Part shown: positions 44,487-53,088 of the stretch, piece by piece
Numbering within the stretch: the stretch's first letter is position 1
How the letters are laid out: each line of letters starts with the position of its first letter
Assembly (NCBI RefSeq): GCF_026341855.1
Contig: NZ_JAPENW010000002.1
Span: 186,001-250,000 of the forward strand
Origin: Streptomyces sp. NBC_00568
Lineage (GTDB): Bacteria > Actinomycetota > Actinomycetes > Streptomycetales > Streptomycetaceae
Length of the DNA stretch: 64,000 nucleotides
Direction: 5' to 3'
The notes under the pieces: generated by a model
The model's database searches: none
What the model was told of the DNA's origin: nothing
What the model saw: the letters and a program-made list of their open reading frames with translations, nothing else
Made by a program: the position numbers and the translations under genes

Positions 44487-44847
44487 GGCGCAGGGACAGC
44501 ACACAGGTCCTCAGCCGCTGAGGGCCTCCCCCCATCTCGAAAGTGCCTTTGAGGTGCTGGGCCGCAAATGGAACGCGGTCATCATCGATGTCCTGGCTCA
44601 ACGGCCGGCCCGGTTCGGTGAGCTTCGTGCAGCGGTCGCCGGAATCAGCGACAGGATGCTCAGCGGGCGGCTGCGCGAGCTTGTCGATGCTGGGCTCGTC
44701 ACCCACACCCGCCTGCCTCCCGGCCCCACCGCCTACGCCGTGACAGCCGACGGCAAGGCCCTCGCGCTGGCATTGGGCCAGGTATGCGCGTGGTCGCAGC
44801 GGCGCACCGCTATGCCCGCCTGCGCCGAGTCCGGCACCGGCCACTGA
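44479..44847 (+). CDS. HxlR-family transcriptional regulator
   Basis: This 122-residue protein starts at ATG 44479, overlapping the MarR stop. The HxlR winged helix reads ALEVLGRKWNAVIIDVLAQR-like (here FEVLGRKWNAVIIDVLAQRP), then FGELRAAVAGISDRMLSGRL and LVDAGLVTHTRLP. The family usually responds to formaldehyde, quinones or disulfide stress. A terminator follows at 44889-44912. No target gene lies directly downstream, so it may act in trans. Confidence 0.88.
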   Translation: MTEAQGQHTGPQPLRASPHLESAFEVLGRKWNAVIIDVLAQRPARFGELRAAVAGISDRMLSGRLRELVDAGLVTHTRLPPGPTAYAVTADGKALALALGQVCAWSQRRTAMPACAESGTGH

Positions 44848-44888
44848 CCCCTGCCGACCGGCAGTCGGTCGCCCGCGGCAGCAGCCCA

Positions 44889-44912
44889 GCGCCGGGCGTG
44901 TGGCGCCTTTTT
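44889..44912 (+). terminator. Terminator after the MarR-HxlR operon
   Basis: GCGCC (44889-44893) and GGCGC (44902-44906) pair around an eight-base loop, followed by CTTTTT. The stem is short but the T-run is rare in this genome. Confidence 0.55.
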
Positions 44913-45299
44913 GCGTGACCCACGCGGACCTAGTGTCAAACGATCACCGATGCCGCTGGCGAGGTTGCCCGGTTCCCCACCAGGAGGCGGATGATGCGAT
45001 CGCGCTGGGATGTCAGCTGGCGAGCCTGCGCGCCGCTGTCGCCGACCTTGGTGGTCGGAGGGGTGGCGGGGCATCTGCTGGAGGCGGGCTGTGACTCGCA
45101 ACCCGAACAAGCCCGGTGAGCTCGGGTCGACCCAGGTGAGGGAGGCGTCGCCGGAGGCCGCGAGGACATGGGCTCGACGCGCCGTGCCCTGCACGGCGCG
45201 ACCTCGGTCTTCTGCGTCACCTCGGCATCTCACCACCAGCGGCCTGCCCTTGACGGTGCTGCGGCGGCCCGTGCTCCTGGTGGTGGTTGGACCGTGTCC
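44913..45299. other. Intergenic region, no gene seen
   Basis: No gene and no clear coding-like remnant. The frames are Arg/Pro-rich. The region ends at the IS5 remnant on the minus strand. Confidence 0.3.
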
Positions 45300-45530
45300 T
45301 ACGTGGCGAGGCGACAAGTCGTTTGTAGCAGGAGATGGCGGCGGCGAGTCAGACAAGGGCCAGTTGATTGCGGGGATTGTGTTCGTAGCGTGAGCTGAGC
45401 CGGCGGTAGCCGGACAGCCACGACACTTCGTGGATCCGCTGGCAGACCCGGCTTCGTTCCCGCCCGGCAGCCGACCTCCAACAGGTCATACCCGAGTGGA
45501 GGCCCAGCTCCTCAGTCAGGTCTCCATCGG
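45300..45530 (-). pseudogene. IS5-family transposase with internal deletion
   Basis: On the minus strand EELGLHSGMTCWRS (an N-terminal IS5 motif, usually GFGSGMTCWRRL) is joined directly to LSGYRRLSSRYEHNPRNQLA, a C-terminal motif. It ends with LAAAISCYKRLVAT behind an in-frame stop. The catalytic middle is deleted. Confidence 0.7.
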
Positions 45531-45776
45531 ATCCCGGCGTGCGGCAGGTAGAGGAATCCCGCACGACAACCCCGATTCTGCAGCGGCTTGCGACCCGGGT
45601 ACCGGAAGTTCGCGCTGGGGCATCAGCAGTTCACGATGGCCCCAATGCTCCGACATCATCCACGGCGGCGACGGTCCCCACCCTCGGTCGAACGCTCAAT
45701 TTCCTTACCGGACTTGGCACTCCACCTGATCCGTCGCATCTTCCTAGCCGCCCCAAAGAGAACAATGTCCGGGTGT

Positions 45777-46256
45777 TCAATCAGCGGTGCGAGGCGGGAG
45801 ACTACGGTCGTTGATCGCCCTCTCGATGTTGCTGGCGACGGTGATGAAGGACTCGATTTCCTCTGAATCAAGGCCTCGTACGGAAATTTCCTCCAAAGCT
45901 GCCCACATGGCTGCGATGGGTTTCCTCATGTCGCGGCCCTTGTCCGTGAGCCTGACGATCATCGCCCGCCGGTCGTGTTCGGCTGGCTCACGCGTCAGCA
46001 ACCCGGCATCCTGCATGCGACGAAGCGACTTTGAGACGGTCGAGTGGTCGAGACCGACGCTTGCGAGGAGCTCGGACTGGGTCTGCCCGTCCTTTTCGTA
46101 CAGTTGCATCAACAGCAGCTCCTGACCCGGATGCAGATTCATGTCGCGCAACATGGAAGCCGCGTAGCCGCGATGCGCGCGTGCCAGCTGGAAGACGGCG
46201 TAGCTCAAGCGGCCTTCTTGGACCGTCGTGGGATAGCGGTTGGCGGACTCGCTCAT
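45777..46256 (-). CDS. MarR-family transcriptional regulator (second paralogue)
   Basis: This 159-residue MarR regulator starts at ATG 46256 after an excellent AAGGAGGAAAAA. The winged helix reads MNLHPGQELLLMQLYEKDGQ, VGLDHSTVSKSLRRMQDAGL and wing EPAEHDRRAMIVRLTDKGRD. It is very close to the protein at 50736-51248, which shares VGLDHSTVS.SLRRM. It is followed on the same strand by nothing obvious and preceded by the SDR gene 283 bases upstream. Likely a repressor of a neighbouring redox gene. Confidence 0.9.
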   Translation of the reverse strand: MSESANRYPTTVQEGRLSYAVFQLARAHRGYAASMLRDMNLHPGQELLLMQLYEKDGQTQSELLASVGLDHSTVSKSLRRMQDAGLLTREPAEHDRRAMIVRLTDKGRDMRKPIAAMWAALEEISVRGLDSEEIESFITVASNIERAINDRSLPPRTAD

Positions 46257-46539
46257 TTTTTCCTCCTTGGGCGACAGTTGGGGAAGTCTGGGTGATCATT
46301 GCAGCCCCGACTCGTCACCACCGTAAAAGACTTCAGAGTCGGGGGCTCAGCGGGCGGGGCAGCATGTACATCCTCCGGGGATCAGTCCTGACTTGGGGCA
46401 CCGTGTCGATCGTGAGGCCGCTTTTCCGCATTTCGGACCGCCGTGGGGGCGTCTGCGGCGGCCCGGCCAGTGGGTGGGGGCTATGGCCGCGGGCAGCGGA
46501 TCTTCGCGCATGGGGCGCGAGTGGCAGGCAGGGCCTCTC

Positions 46540-47283
46540 TCAGGTGGTGAATCCGCCGTCCGCATTGAGAGTGGCTCCGGTGATGAACGCGGCGTCGGGG
46601 CTGGCCAGGTAGGCAATGAGGCCAGCGATCTCATCGGGGGTGCCGTAGCGTCCAAGGGGGGTGGCTGAGCGCATCACGGCGGCGGCGGGGCCGTCAGCGG
46701 GGTTGAGGTCAGTGTCGACGGCGCCGGGCTGTATCAGGTTGACGGTGATTTGCCGTGGTGCGAGATCTCGGGCCAGAGCCCGATTCAGGCCAGCGAGGGC
46801 GGCCTTGGTCATGACGTACCCGCTCTGACCTGCGAAGGGCGAGCGGTCGGCGAAGACGCTGCCGGTGATGATGACGCGTCCGCCTGGCGGCAGGTGTCTG
46901 GCGGCTTCCTGTGTGGCAACGAAGGTGCCACGGACGTTGACCTCATAGATTCGGTCCAGGTCGGACACGGTCATGCTTTCCAGCTGGGCGGCCGCACCGA
47001 TTCCCGCGTTGTTGACCAGGATGTCCAAACCGCCAAAGGTGCGGGCGGTGGTGTTAACCGCTGACCGGACTTCTTCGGGGCTGCCATTGTCGGCGCGGAG
47101 GGCTAGGGCCCGGCCTCCGGCGGCGGTGATGGTCTTCACCACGCTCCGGGCAGCGTCCGGTGAGCGGGTGTAGGTCACGGCGACTGTTGCGCCCTGCTGT
47201 GCGAGTCGTGTGGCGACAGCGGCTCCGATGCCGCGTGACCCTCCGGTGACGAGAGCTACTTTGTCCTTGAATAACGTATCCAT
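46540..47283 (-). CDS. Short-chain dehydrogenase/reductase (3-oxoacyl-ACP-reductase-like)
   Basis: This 247-residue classical SDR starts at ATG 47283 after AGGAACTG. The cofactor motif is TGGSRGIG (about residues 14-21), then NNAGIG, a catalytic Ser in ITGSVFADRSPFAGQSG and YVMTK (Tyr and Lys). PGAVDTDLNPADG and a C-terminal GATLNADGGFTT complete it. Such enzymes reduce or oxidise small carbonyls with NAD(P)H. In this neighbourhood (MarR, LLM oxidoreductase, OYE) a role in handling reactive carbonyls is plausible. Substrate unknown. Confidence 0.88.
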   Translation of the reverse strand: MDTLFKDKVALVTGGSRGIGAAVATRLAQQGATVAVTYTRSPDAARSVVKTITAAGGRALALRADNGSPEEVRSAVNTTARTFGGLDILVNNAGIGAAAQLESMTVSDLDRIYEVNVRGTFVATQEAARHLPPGGRVIITGSVFADRSPFAGQSGYVMTKAALAGLNRALARDLAPRQITVNLIQPGAVDTDLNPADGPAAAVMRSATPLGRYGTPDEIAGLIAYLASPDAAFITGATLNADGGFTT

Positions 47284-47308
47284 GATGTCAGTTCCTATTC
47301 TTGGGAAA

Positions 47309-47322
47309 CACTGGCAACAGTG
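47309..47322 (-). promoter_or_regulatory. Possible operator upstream of the SDR gene
   Basis: CACTG-GCAA-CAGTG is a 5-bp inverted repeat about 26 bases before the SDR start. It could be bound by a nearby MarR regulator; the site is short and differs from the ATGTGGCC palindromes at 49.4-49.7 kb. The rest of 47284-47587 shows no gene. Confidence 0.3.
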
Positions 47323-47587
47323 GTCAGGCGATGGCGTGGTGAAGAAGAGCTTGCGACGTTCATGTCCACCGTCGCCGGCCTGCTGGGCTGCACATGCTTC
47401 GGGACCACTGGGCATCGGCACCGGTGCCGGAACTCCCCCAGCACTTCGTTTCGGGCCCTGCGGTGTCGACCATCTCGCCCCCGGTGTCGACCACGGCGGC
47501 GACTTCCAGTGCCGGGGCCGGAGAACTGGGCGAGGATGAGAGCTTGCAGCGCGCCGCAGCGGATTTCGTCAGTTCGGACAGCAATGT

Positions 47588-48466
47588 TCAGACGCGCCGC
47601 TTCAGGGCTTCGCGCACCGCAGGAACAACCTCGGTGGCGAAGGCGCGGATCTGCTCCGCATGATCGCGCTCGGGCCAGATGACGAACCCGTTCATTCCGA
47701 CAGTCGCCGCGAGTTCCACGATGGTTTCAGCCCACTGGGCGGCTGGCCCACGAAATGGACCGTCCGCTGCAGACTGGATGGTTCCGGCGATGTTGTAGAC
47801 CTTACGGAGCATCGACGGGTCACGGCCTGCAGCTGCCGCGGCATCATTGACGCGCCCGACCGCCGCGGGCAGGGCATCGAGGCCGAGGTAGGCGTGGGAC
47901 GGCAGCCAGCCATCGGCGCGGGCTCCGGTGAGCGCGAGCATGCGCGGGCCGTAGGAACCCAACCAGAGCCCCAGTCCGGGACTGGGGGCCGGACCCGGAC
48001 GGACGCCGGCAAGAGAGTAGTGCTCGCCGCGGACCCGGACGCTGCGTTGTCCGCTCCACATGGCGCGGACGACGGTGATTGCTTCGTCGAGGGCATCGAC
48101 GGCCCTCTTTGGTTCTTTATGCAGACCGCCCATAGCTTCGATGGCTTCCCAGAAGGCCCCAGCACCCAGGCCGAGCTGCACCCGAGACCCCGACAGCCTG
48201 TCCAGCGTCGCGGCGGCCTTGGCCAGTACGGCCGGAGGACGCAGGGGCAGCGAGGCGACCGTCGGAACCAGCGTGACGTTCTTGGTCCGGGCTGCCAGGA
48301 AGCTGAGCAGTGTCCAGGTGTCGTCGAACGATTCTTGGTAGGGGTGATCCTGGATGGTCAACAGGTCCAGGCCGAGACTGTCGATGAGCAGTGCGTGCTC
48401 ACCAGAACGCCCCAGAGGGAAAGCGAGCGGGTCGACGTTCGCGCCGAACAGAACAGGAAGGGACAT
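47588..48466 (-). CDS. LLM-class flavin-dependent oxidoreductase
   Basis: This 292-residue F420/FMN-dependent enzyme of the luciferase-like fold starts at ATG 48466 after GAGAGG. It opens LPVLFGANVDPLAFPLGRSG. DLLTIQDHPYQE carries the active-site-region His, RTKNVTLVPTVASLPLRPPA and SRVQLGLGAGAFWEAIEAMG follow, and a C-terminal GFVIWPERDHAEQIRAF ends it. These enzymes reduce or oxidise small molecules with reduced flavin or F420, which streptomycetes make. It is a single gene between the SDR and the broken hydrolase. Confidence 0.87.
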   Translation of the reverse strand: MSLPVLFGANVDPLAFPLGRSGEHALLIDSLGLDLLTIQDHPYQESFDDTWTLLSFLAARTKNVTLVPTVASLPLRPPAVLAKAAATLDRLSGSRVQLGLGAGAFWEAIEAMGGLHKEPKRAVDALDEAITVVRAMWSGQRSVRVRGEHYSLAGVRPGPAPSPGLGLWLGSYGPRMLALTGARADGWLPSHAYLGLDALPAAVGRVNDAAAAAGRDPSMLRKVYNIAGTIQSAADGPFRGPAAQWAETIVELAATVGMNGFVIWPERDHAEQIRAFATEVVPAVREALKRRV

Positions 48467-48709
48467 GACAGCCTCTCGAATGGTCAGGAGCCTGAGCGGG
48501 GCGGGTGCGGTCAGAGGCCGCACCCAAGACAGGAATGGGTACTTCATGTGCGGGCTGGCGACTTCCACATCCTCGAGGCGCCGCCCTCACGGCCGCCCTG
48601 TCCACCGCCGCCCTCACTGAACGCGCCGCCAGGGTCCGCCGAACCCTCGACGCGTGACCCCTTCCGGGCCCCTCACACGTGTGGAAACCGCAGGTCAGAG
48701 CGCCCTTAG

Positions 48710-49358
48710 CCGCTGCGCAGGGAGATCTCTTGTCCGGTGCGGCCCGAGAGCCGCAGACGTCAGCGCGGTGGGCCGAGGATGACTCCGCCGTACAATTCCG
48801 AGGCTTCTGTCAGCAGGGGCCCTGGGGGGTCGTGGAGAAGCGGCGGCCGCGAGCCCGCCACCGACGGAGGTTCCGGCCAGGAGAATCCGCTGGGGGCGAT
48901 GCCCAGTTCGGCACCACGATCGGCGGTCCACGCGAAGCCAGCGTGCGCGTCCTCCACCGCCGTCGGGCCGGGGTGCTCGGAAGCCAGACGGTAGAACCAG
49001 GGACACCACGACGGCGTCGTGCTCCAAGGCCCAGTCCAGGATGTTCACGATACCGGTGAATCGGTCGCGATGATCATTCCGCCGCCGTGCAGGAAGTAGA
49101 TCCCTGCCTTGGTGGCAGTGCCGCCCCGCGGCGTGAACACCGACGCTGCCGCCTCTGCGTCGTTCACCGAGACCATGCCGACGTCTGATCCAGGGAGCGC
49201 GTGGCCAGGATCTCCTCCATCGGCGCGGTGAAGGGTACGGCCCGTAGGGCGTCGATCATCTCGGCGGTGATCGTCGTCGGCAGCGGGCTCGCGTCCAGCA
49301 GGGCCCCCAGTTCGGGGTGGTACGTCGGACGGGCCTGGGTGTCGGTCGATGCAGTCAT
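48710..49358 (-). pseudogene. Alpha/beta-hydrolase (HSL family), multiply frameshifted
   Basis: The start ATG 49358 (MTASTDTQARPTYHPELG) is sound. The frame is lost near 49165, after which FLHGGGMIIATD carries the HGGG oxyanion motif. It shifts again to NILDWALEHDAVVVSL, EDAHAGFAWTADRGAELG and ILLAGTSVGGGLAAA (the GxSxGG nucleophile motif). All landmarks of a hormone-sensitive-lipase-type hydrolase are present, but at least three frameshifts inactivate it. It is divergent from the OYE operon across the palindrome array. Confidence 0.75.
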
Positions 49359-49390
49359 GGCAGTCTCCGCGGTGGGGCTACAACGACCAC

Positions 49391-49410
49391 TTACGTGGCC
49401 GACCACGTAA
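49391..49410. promoter_or_regulatory. Perfect palindrome, operator site 1
   Basis: TTACGTGG-CCGA-CCACGTAA has 8-bp perfect arms. It sits 33 bases before the start of the divergent hydrolase pseudogene. A weaker copy on the other side, AGTGTGGTCGGCAACAT (49425-49441), also fits the consensus ATGTGGCCGACCACAT. Confidence 0.65.
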
Positions 49411-49630
49411 CCGTATCTTCGATAAGTGTGGTCGGCAACATAAATCGGATTTGGGCTCGATCGCGTGCCGCCGGGAAGGGTCAGCCTCCCTCCAGGGAGG
49501 GGCCGCACAACCGCCCCCTTGCCGGTCGGCCAGGTGCCACCGAGCGACCCCGCCCCCGCCGAGGGCGAGGTCCAACCCGAGCCGCTCGGGGGTGGTGCAC
49601 CCTCGGTGCCGCGATCGACCCGAGGGCCGC

Positions 49631-49659
49631 TTGACAATATAGGTGGCCGACCACATAAT
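49631..49659 (+). promoter_or_regulatory. SigA-type promoter of the OYE-MarR operon with embedded operator site 2
   Basis: TTGACA (49631-49636) and CATAAT (49654-49659) are 17 bases apart, near the vegetative consensus. The palindrome ATAGGTGGCCGACCACATAAT (49639-49659) fills the spacer and -10, so a bound repressor would block RNA polymerase directly. Confidence 0.7.
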
Positions 49660-49674
49660 CGGGGTCAAGCGTAA

Positions 49675-49690
49675 ATGTGGCCAGCCACAT
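49675..49690. promoter_or_regulatory. Palindrome, operator site 3
   Basis: ATGTGGC-CA-GCCACAT is a perfect 7-bp inverted repeat just upstream of the OYE ribosome site (GGGAGACC). It shares the consensus of sites 1 and 2. The regulator is probably the MarR protein encoded at the end of this operon. Confidence 0.65.
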
Positions 49691-49708
49691 AATTTTGGGA
49701 GACCTGTC

Positions 49709-50773
49709 ATGACCTTCTCGCTATGGACTCCGACCACCGTCGGCACGCTCAACCTTCCTCACCGCCTTGCCATGGCCCCGATGACCCGGGATCGCTCCAC
49801 CCCCGAGGGCGTGCCGACCGAACTGAACGCCGAGTACTACGCCCAGCGCGCCTCAATGGCCCTCATCGTCACCGAAGGCACCCAGCCCTCCGCCGACGGC
49901 CAGGGCTACCTCCTCACTCCCGGCATTCACAGCGACGAGCAGGTCGCCGGCTGGCGGAAGGTCACCGACGCCGTACACAGCGCAGGCGGACGCGTCGTCA
50001 TCCAGCTCATGCACGTCGGGCGCATCTCGCACCCCTCCAACACCCCCCACGGACGCCAGCCCGTGGCACCTTCCGCAGTCCAGCCGGCGGGCATCATGTT
50101 CACCATGACCGGCCCTCAGGAGATGCCCGTTCCCCGGGCCCTGTCGACCGCAGAGGTCGCCGATGTGGTGCAGGAGTACCGGCAGGCGGCCGCCGCGGCC
50201 ATCGCCGCCGGTGCCGACGGTGTCGAGATTCACGGCGCCAACGGCTACCTGGTTCACCAGTTCCTGTCGAGCAACGCGAACCTGCGCACGGATTCCTACG
50301 GTGGGACGGTCGACAACCACATCCGCTTCGCGGTCGAGGTGGCCACGGCTGTCGCTGACGAGATCGGCGCGGACCGCACCGGCTTCCGTATTTCTCCCGC
50401 GAACCCCTTCAACGACATCGAGGAAGAGAACACCGCCGAACTGTACGGAGCGCTCGTCGCAGCCCTGGCACCGTTGAACCTGGCCTATCTGCACGTCACG
50501 CACATCGGCGACGAGGCCTTGCTGCGCACCATCCGCAGCCAGTGGCCCACCAGCCTGATCGTCAACCGCGCAGGCGCCGACATCGAAGCACGTACCAAGG
50601 ACCTCGAGGACGGCCTCGCCGACCTCATCACGGTCGGATCGATGGCACTGGCCAACCCCGACCTCGTCCAGCGCCTGCGCATCGGTGCGGCCCTCAACGA
50701 GCCGGACCCCACCTCGTTCTATGGAGGAGACGAGCGTGGATACACCGACTACCCGACACTCCCGGGCACCTGA
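49709..50773 (+). CDS. Old Yellow Enzyme family alkene reductase
   Basis: This 354-residue FMN enzyme starts at ATG 49709 after GGGAG. Motifs run in order: LPHRLAMAPMTRDRSTPEGV, RVVIQLMHVGRISHPSNTPH, GVEIHGANGYLVHQFLSSNA (the active-site His/Asn pair) and NLRTDSYGG. RISPANPFNDI and a C-terminal YTDYPTL follow. OYEs reduce activated C=C bonds and nitro compounds with NADPH. It overlaps the following MarR gene by 38 bases and lies under the palindrome-covered promoter, so it is probably induced by electrophiles through that MarR. Confidence 0.92.
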   Translation: MTFSLWTPTTVGTLNLPHRLAMAPMTRDRSTPEGVPTELNAEYYAQRASMALIVTEGTQPSADGQGYLLTPGIHSDEQVAGWRKVTDAVHSAGGRVVIQLMHVGRISHPSNTPHGRQPVAPSAVQPAGIMFTMTGPQEMPVPRALSTAEVADVVQEYRQAAAAAIAAGADGVEIHGANGYLVHQFLSSNANLRTDSYGGTVDNHIRFAVEVATAVADEIGADRTGFRISPANPFNDIEEENTAELYGALVAALAPLNLAYLHVTHIGDEALLRTIRSQWPTSLIVNRAGADIEARTKDLEDGLADLITVGSMALANPDLVQRLRIGAALNEPDPTSFYGGDERGYTDYPTLPGT

Positions 50774-51248
50774 GAGGGACGGCACCTCCCCCGACACGGC
50801 AGGGGCCCGCGCCCCGACGGGCCGTCTGAGCCACACCGTCTTTCTCCTGGCCCGAGCGCATCGGGCTGTCGCAGCCGGCATGCTGCGCGACCTCGGTCTG
50901 CATCCGGGGCAGGAGCTACTGATCATGCGACTCCTGGACGAAGACGGACAGAGTCAGTCAGATTTGCAGGAAGCTGTCGGCCTGGACCACTCCACCGTCT
51001 CCCGGTCCCTGCGCCGGATGGAGACGGCGGGTCTACTCGTCCGCGAACCCGCCGCACATGACAGGCGGGTGCAGCTTGTGCATCTCACCTCTCGAGGTCG
51101 TGCACTGCGACAGCCCCTACAGGCAATGTGGTCGCATCTGGAACAACTGTCTGTTCGTGCGCTGGATGACGACGCGATCACGTCCTTCATCTCGAGCGCC
51201 CTGGCGATCGAGTCAGCCCTCACCGAGCGTGACCGCTCGCACGATTAG
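50736..51248 (+). CDS. MarR-family regulator of the OYE operon (third paralogue)
   Basis: This 170-residue protein starts at GTG 50736 after GGAGGAGA (an ATG at 50721 is less well placed). The winged helix reads LGLHPGQELLIMRLLDEDGQ, VGLDHSTVSRSLRRMETAGL and wing EPAAHDRRVQLVHLTSRGRA. It overlaps the OYE gene by 38 bases, so the two are made together. Self-regulation through the palindromes at 49391-49690 is the simplest model. It closely resembles the MarR at 45777-46256. Confidence 0.87.
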   Translation: MDTPTTRHSRAPERDGTSPDTAGARAPTGRLSHTVFLLARAHRAVAAGMLRDLGLHPGQELLIMRLLDEDGQSQSDLQEAVGLDHSTVSRSLRRMETAGLLVREPAAHDRRVQLVHLTSRGRALRQPLQAMWSHLEQLSVRALDDDAITSFISSALAIESALTERDRSHD

Positions 51249-52061
51249 CCAGGAACTGCCGCATGCTGCCGTACGGGAACCCCGCGCGGCAGCATGAGAC
51301 TGCCAGCAATCCGGTCCTGGAACCTTGTAATGAAACAGCCGCTGGACCATGCTCCTCGTCGGCCGCGGGCGGCAACACGAAGCGCAAGGGCACCACTCAT
51401 CGAATACAGGACTCGGGCCGGGCGTGCTGTTTCCCAAAAGCGCTCCTCTCAAGGCTGCGCTTCCACCTGGCAAGGGCACCACCCGGAGGGATTGGCAGGC
51501 ATCCGCCGGGCGGCGCCCCTCGTCCCGTGCAACGTACGTACCGCAGGTCCGGTTCAGAAGCCCAGTACGGTGAAGCCCGGTCGAAGCCTCCACCTCAATG
51601 GCGAGCATGTCGGCCACCTCCTGGGCCACCCCCAGTGCCTCCCGGTGAGCCCCAAGCGACAGCCAAGCCGGGGCCCGCAATTCGCACGGAAGCGCCGCCA
51701 CGACAGCGGCAGCAGGCAGCGCCGGAAACCCCACCCCTCTGGGATCCGACGAGATTCAGCGGGCCGTGCGCGTCTGGCGGCACCGCACAGGCCAGGTCAC
51801 CCGGACGGTTCTGCGCTTGCATTTCGGCCCGTACCAGCATGCCCGCCGGTACAACGTCGAGGCCCCATCCGCCGGCAAGACGATGCGTCAGACGGTTAAG
51901 GGTGGCCTGGGGAGGAGGCGTACGTCTGCGTCGTGAGGGCGCCCCCGCCAGTACCTGGGACAACGGGCCGGTGGGCGAACGTTCCAGCGCGTCGCCACCC
52001 TCGCCGCTGGCGACGCGGCCAGGACGATCTCCCCGCCGCGCCAGGCAGGTCCCGACAAGCC
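51249..52061 (-). other. Region with decayed minus-strand coding sequence, unidentified
   Basis: In about 800 bases without an intact gene, minus-strand pieces in changing frames look protein-like: TLNRLTHRLAGGWGLDVVPA (about 51850) and then LPCELRAPAWLSLGAHREAL and GVAQEVADMLAIEVEASTGL (about 51560-51680). They probably come from one lost gene. No family is recognised. Confidence 0.35.
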
Positions 52062-52379
52062 TCATCCGCGACGAAGGCCCGGGATAGCGCGCAAGGCAGT
52101 CCCCAGAAGCCAAGCGTTGACGAACGCCCCGAGTACCGCCGCTGCCGGGTAGGTAAACGCCATGCTCTCAGGCAGCGCAAGAACCACGAGGCCCGCAGGC
52201 GCCGTCAGCAGGAGCGGGTACACCGCAGCGAAGCTGGCATCCGCGTGGGAAAGCACAGTGTGGTCGATGACGGCCCACAAAAGCACTACGGCGCAGACGG
52301 CCAGATACGCTCGAGACACCCAGTTCCCGATCATCGTCTCAAGCACGTTGCTGCGGTGGTGCACGGTGTTGGTGGTCAT
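52062..52379 (-). CDS. SCO4225-family small membrane protein
   Basis: This 105-residue protein starts at ATG 52379 after GAGAAGG. It has about four hydrophobic segments: AYLAVCAVVLLWAVIDH, FAAVYPLLLTAPAGLVVLAL, MAFTYPAAAVLGAFVNAWLL and the loops between. Its spacing and the motif DASFAAVYPLLLTAPA match the SCO4225-type membrane proteins of Streptomyces. Function unknown. It is a single gene. Confidence 0.75.
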   Translation of the reverse strand: MTTNTVHHRSNVLETMIGNWVSRAYLAVCAVVLLWAVIDHTVLSHADASFAAVYPLLLTAPAGLVVLALPESMAFTYPAAAVLGAFVNAWLLGTALRAIPGLRRG

Positions 52380-52450
52380 TGCCTTCTCTTTTCTCTTCAG
52401 GTTTCACCTCAGTAGACCGAATCCGAGCGTGACGCGGCATGAGCAGCACA

Positions 52451-52479
52451 ACTCATTTTTCGAGGTCGAGAAAATGAGT
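52451..52479. promoter_or_regulatory. AT-rich inverted repeat
   Basis: ACTCATTTT (52451-52459) and AAAATGAGT (52471-52479) form a perfect 9-bp inverted repeat around 11 bases, in otherwise GC-rich DNA. It could be an operator or stem. The right arm contains an ATG (52474) of a 25-codon frame with GAGG upstream; that frame is not convincing as a gene. Confidence 0.4.
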
Positions 52480-53088
52480 ACCTCAGAGATGAACCTTCAG
52501 GACTGCCAGCTCGTAATGGCGGCGCACCGCACCCGATCAAGAGAGCGGTGACCCGCCGCACCGTCTTTGCCCCACCCCGGTGGTGCGCAACTCGTTCACC
52601 CAGCGTTGATTCCAGTTCGCCAGCAGGGCGGCCAGCCAGCGGCAGCGCGCCCTGAGAGCAGGCGAGGCCCGCGGCTAGGACAGACAGCACAGGGAATCAA
52701 CTCCCCCCGCATCTGCTCCGTCCGGTGCCACCGCTCTGACAGCTCACCGAAGAACCACGGGCCCAAGGGCCTACCGCATCGACAGGTTCTCTAGCGACGG
52801 TTGCAGCAGAAGGGGCGCAAGTACAGGAAACGCAGCTTGTTTGGGTCGCCAATGAGGCGAACTATCCCAACGGAGCATCGCGCCCTCGTTCTATGAGCAA
52901 TACCCCTCGCGAAACCTGCCAATGAATTACTCTGTCTGCGATCCTGACGGTCTCCACTCGTGTCGGCTGCCCAGCGCACCGGCTGGCTCGCCCCTGGCAC
53001 GGGTGGTGAATCGGCCGGGCACCAAGAGGATGGTTCCGCTGCCCCGCTAACCCCAGCTGCGGAGCCAGATTCGCACGGGGAGACTTCC
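52480..53088. other. Intergenic region before the first P-loop ATPase gene
   Basis: No gene seen. In-frame codons continue upstream of the ATPase start to 52960 but without a ribosome site. A promoter for the ATPase is expected near the right end; no clear hexamers stand out. Confidence 0.3.
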
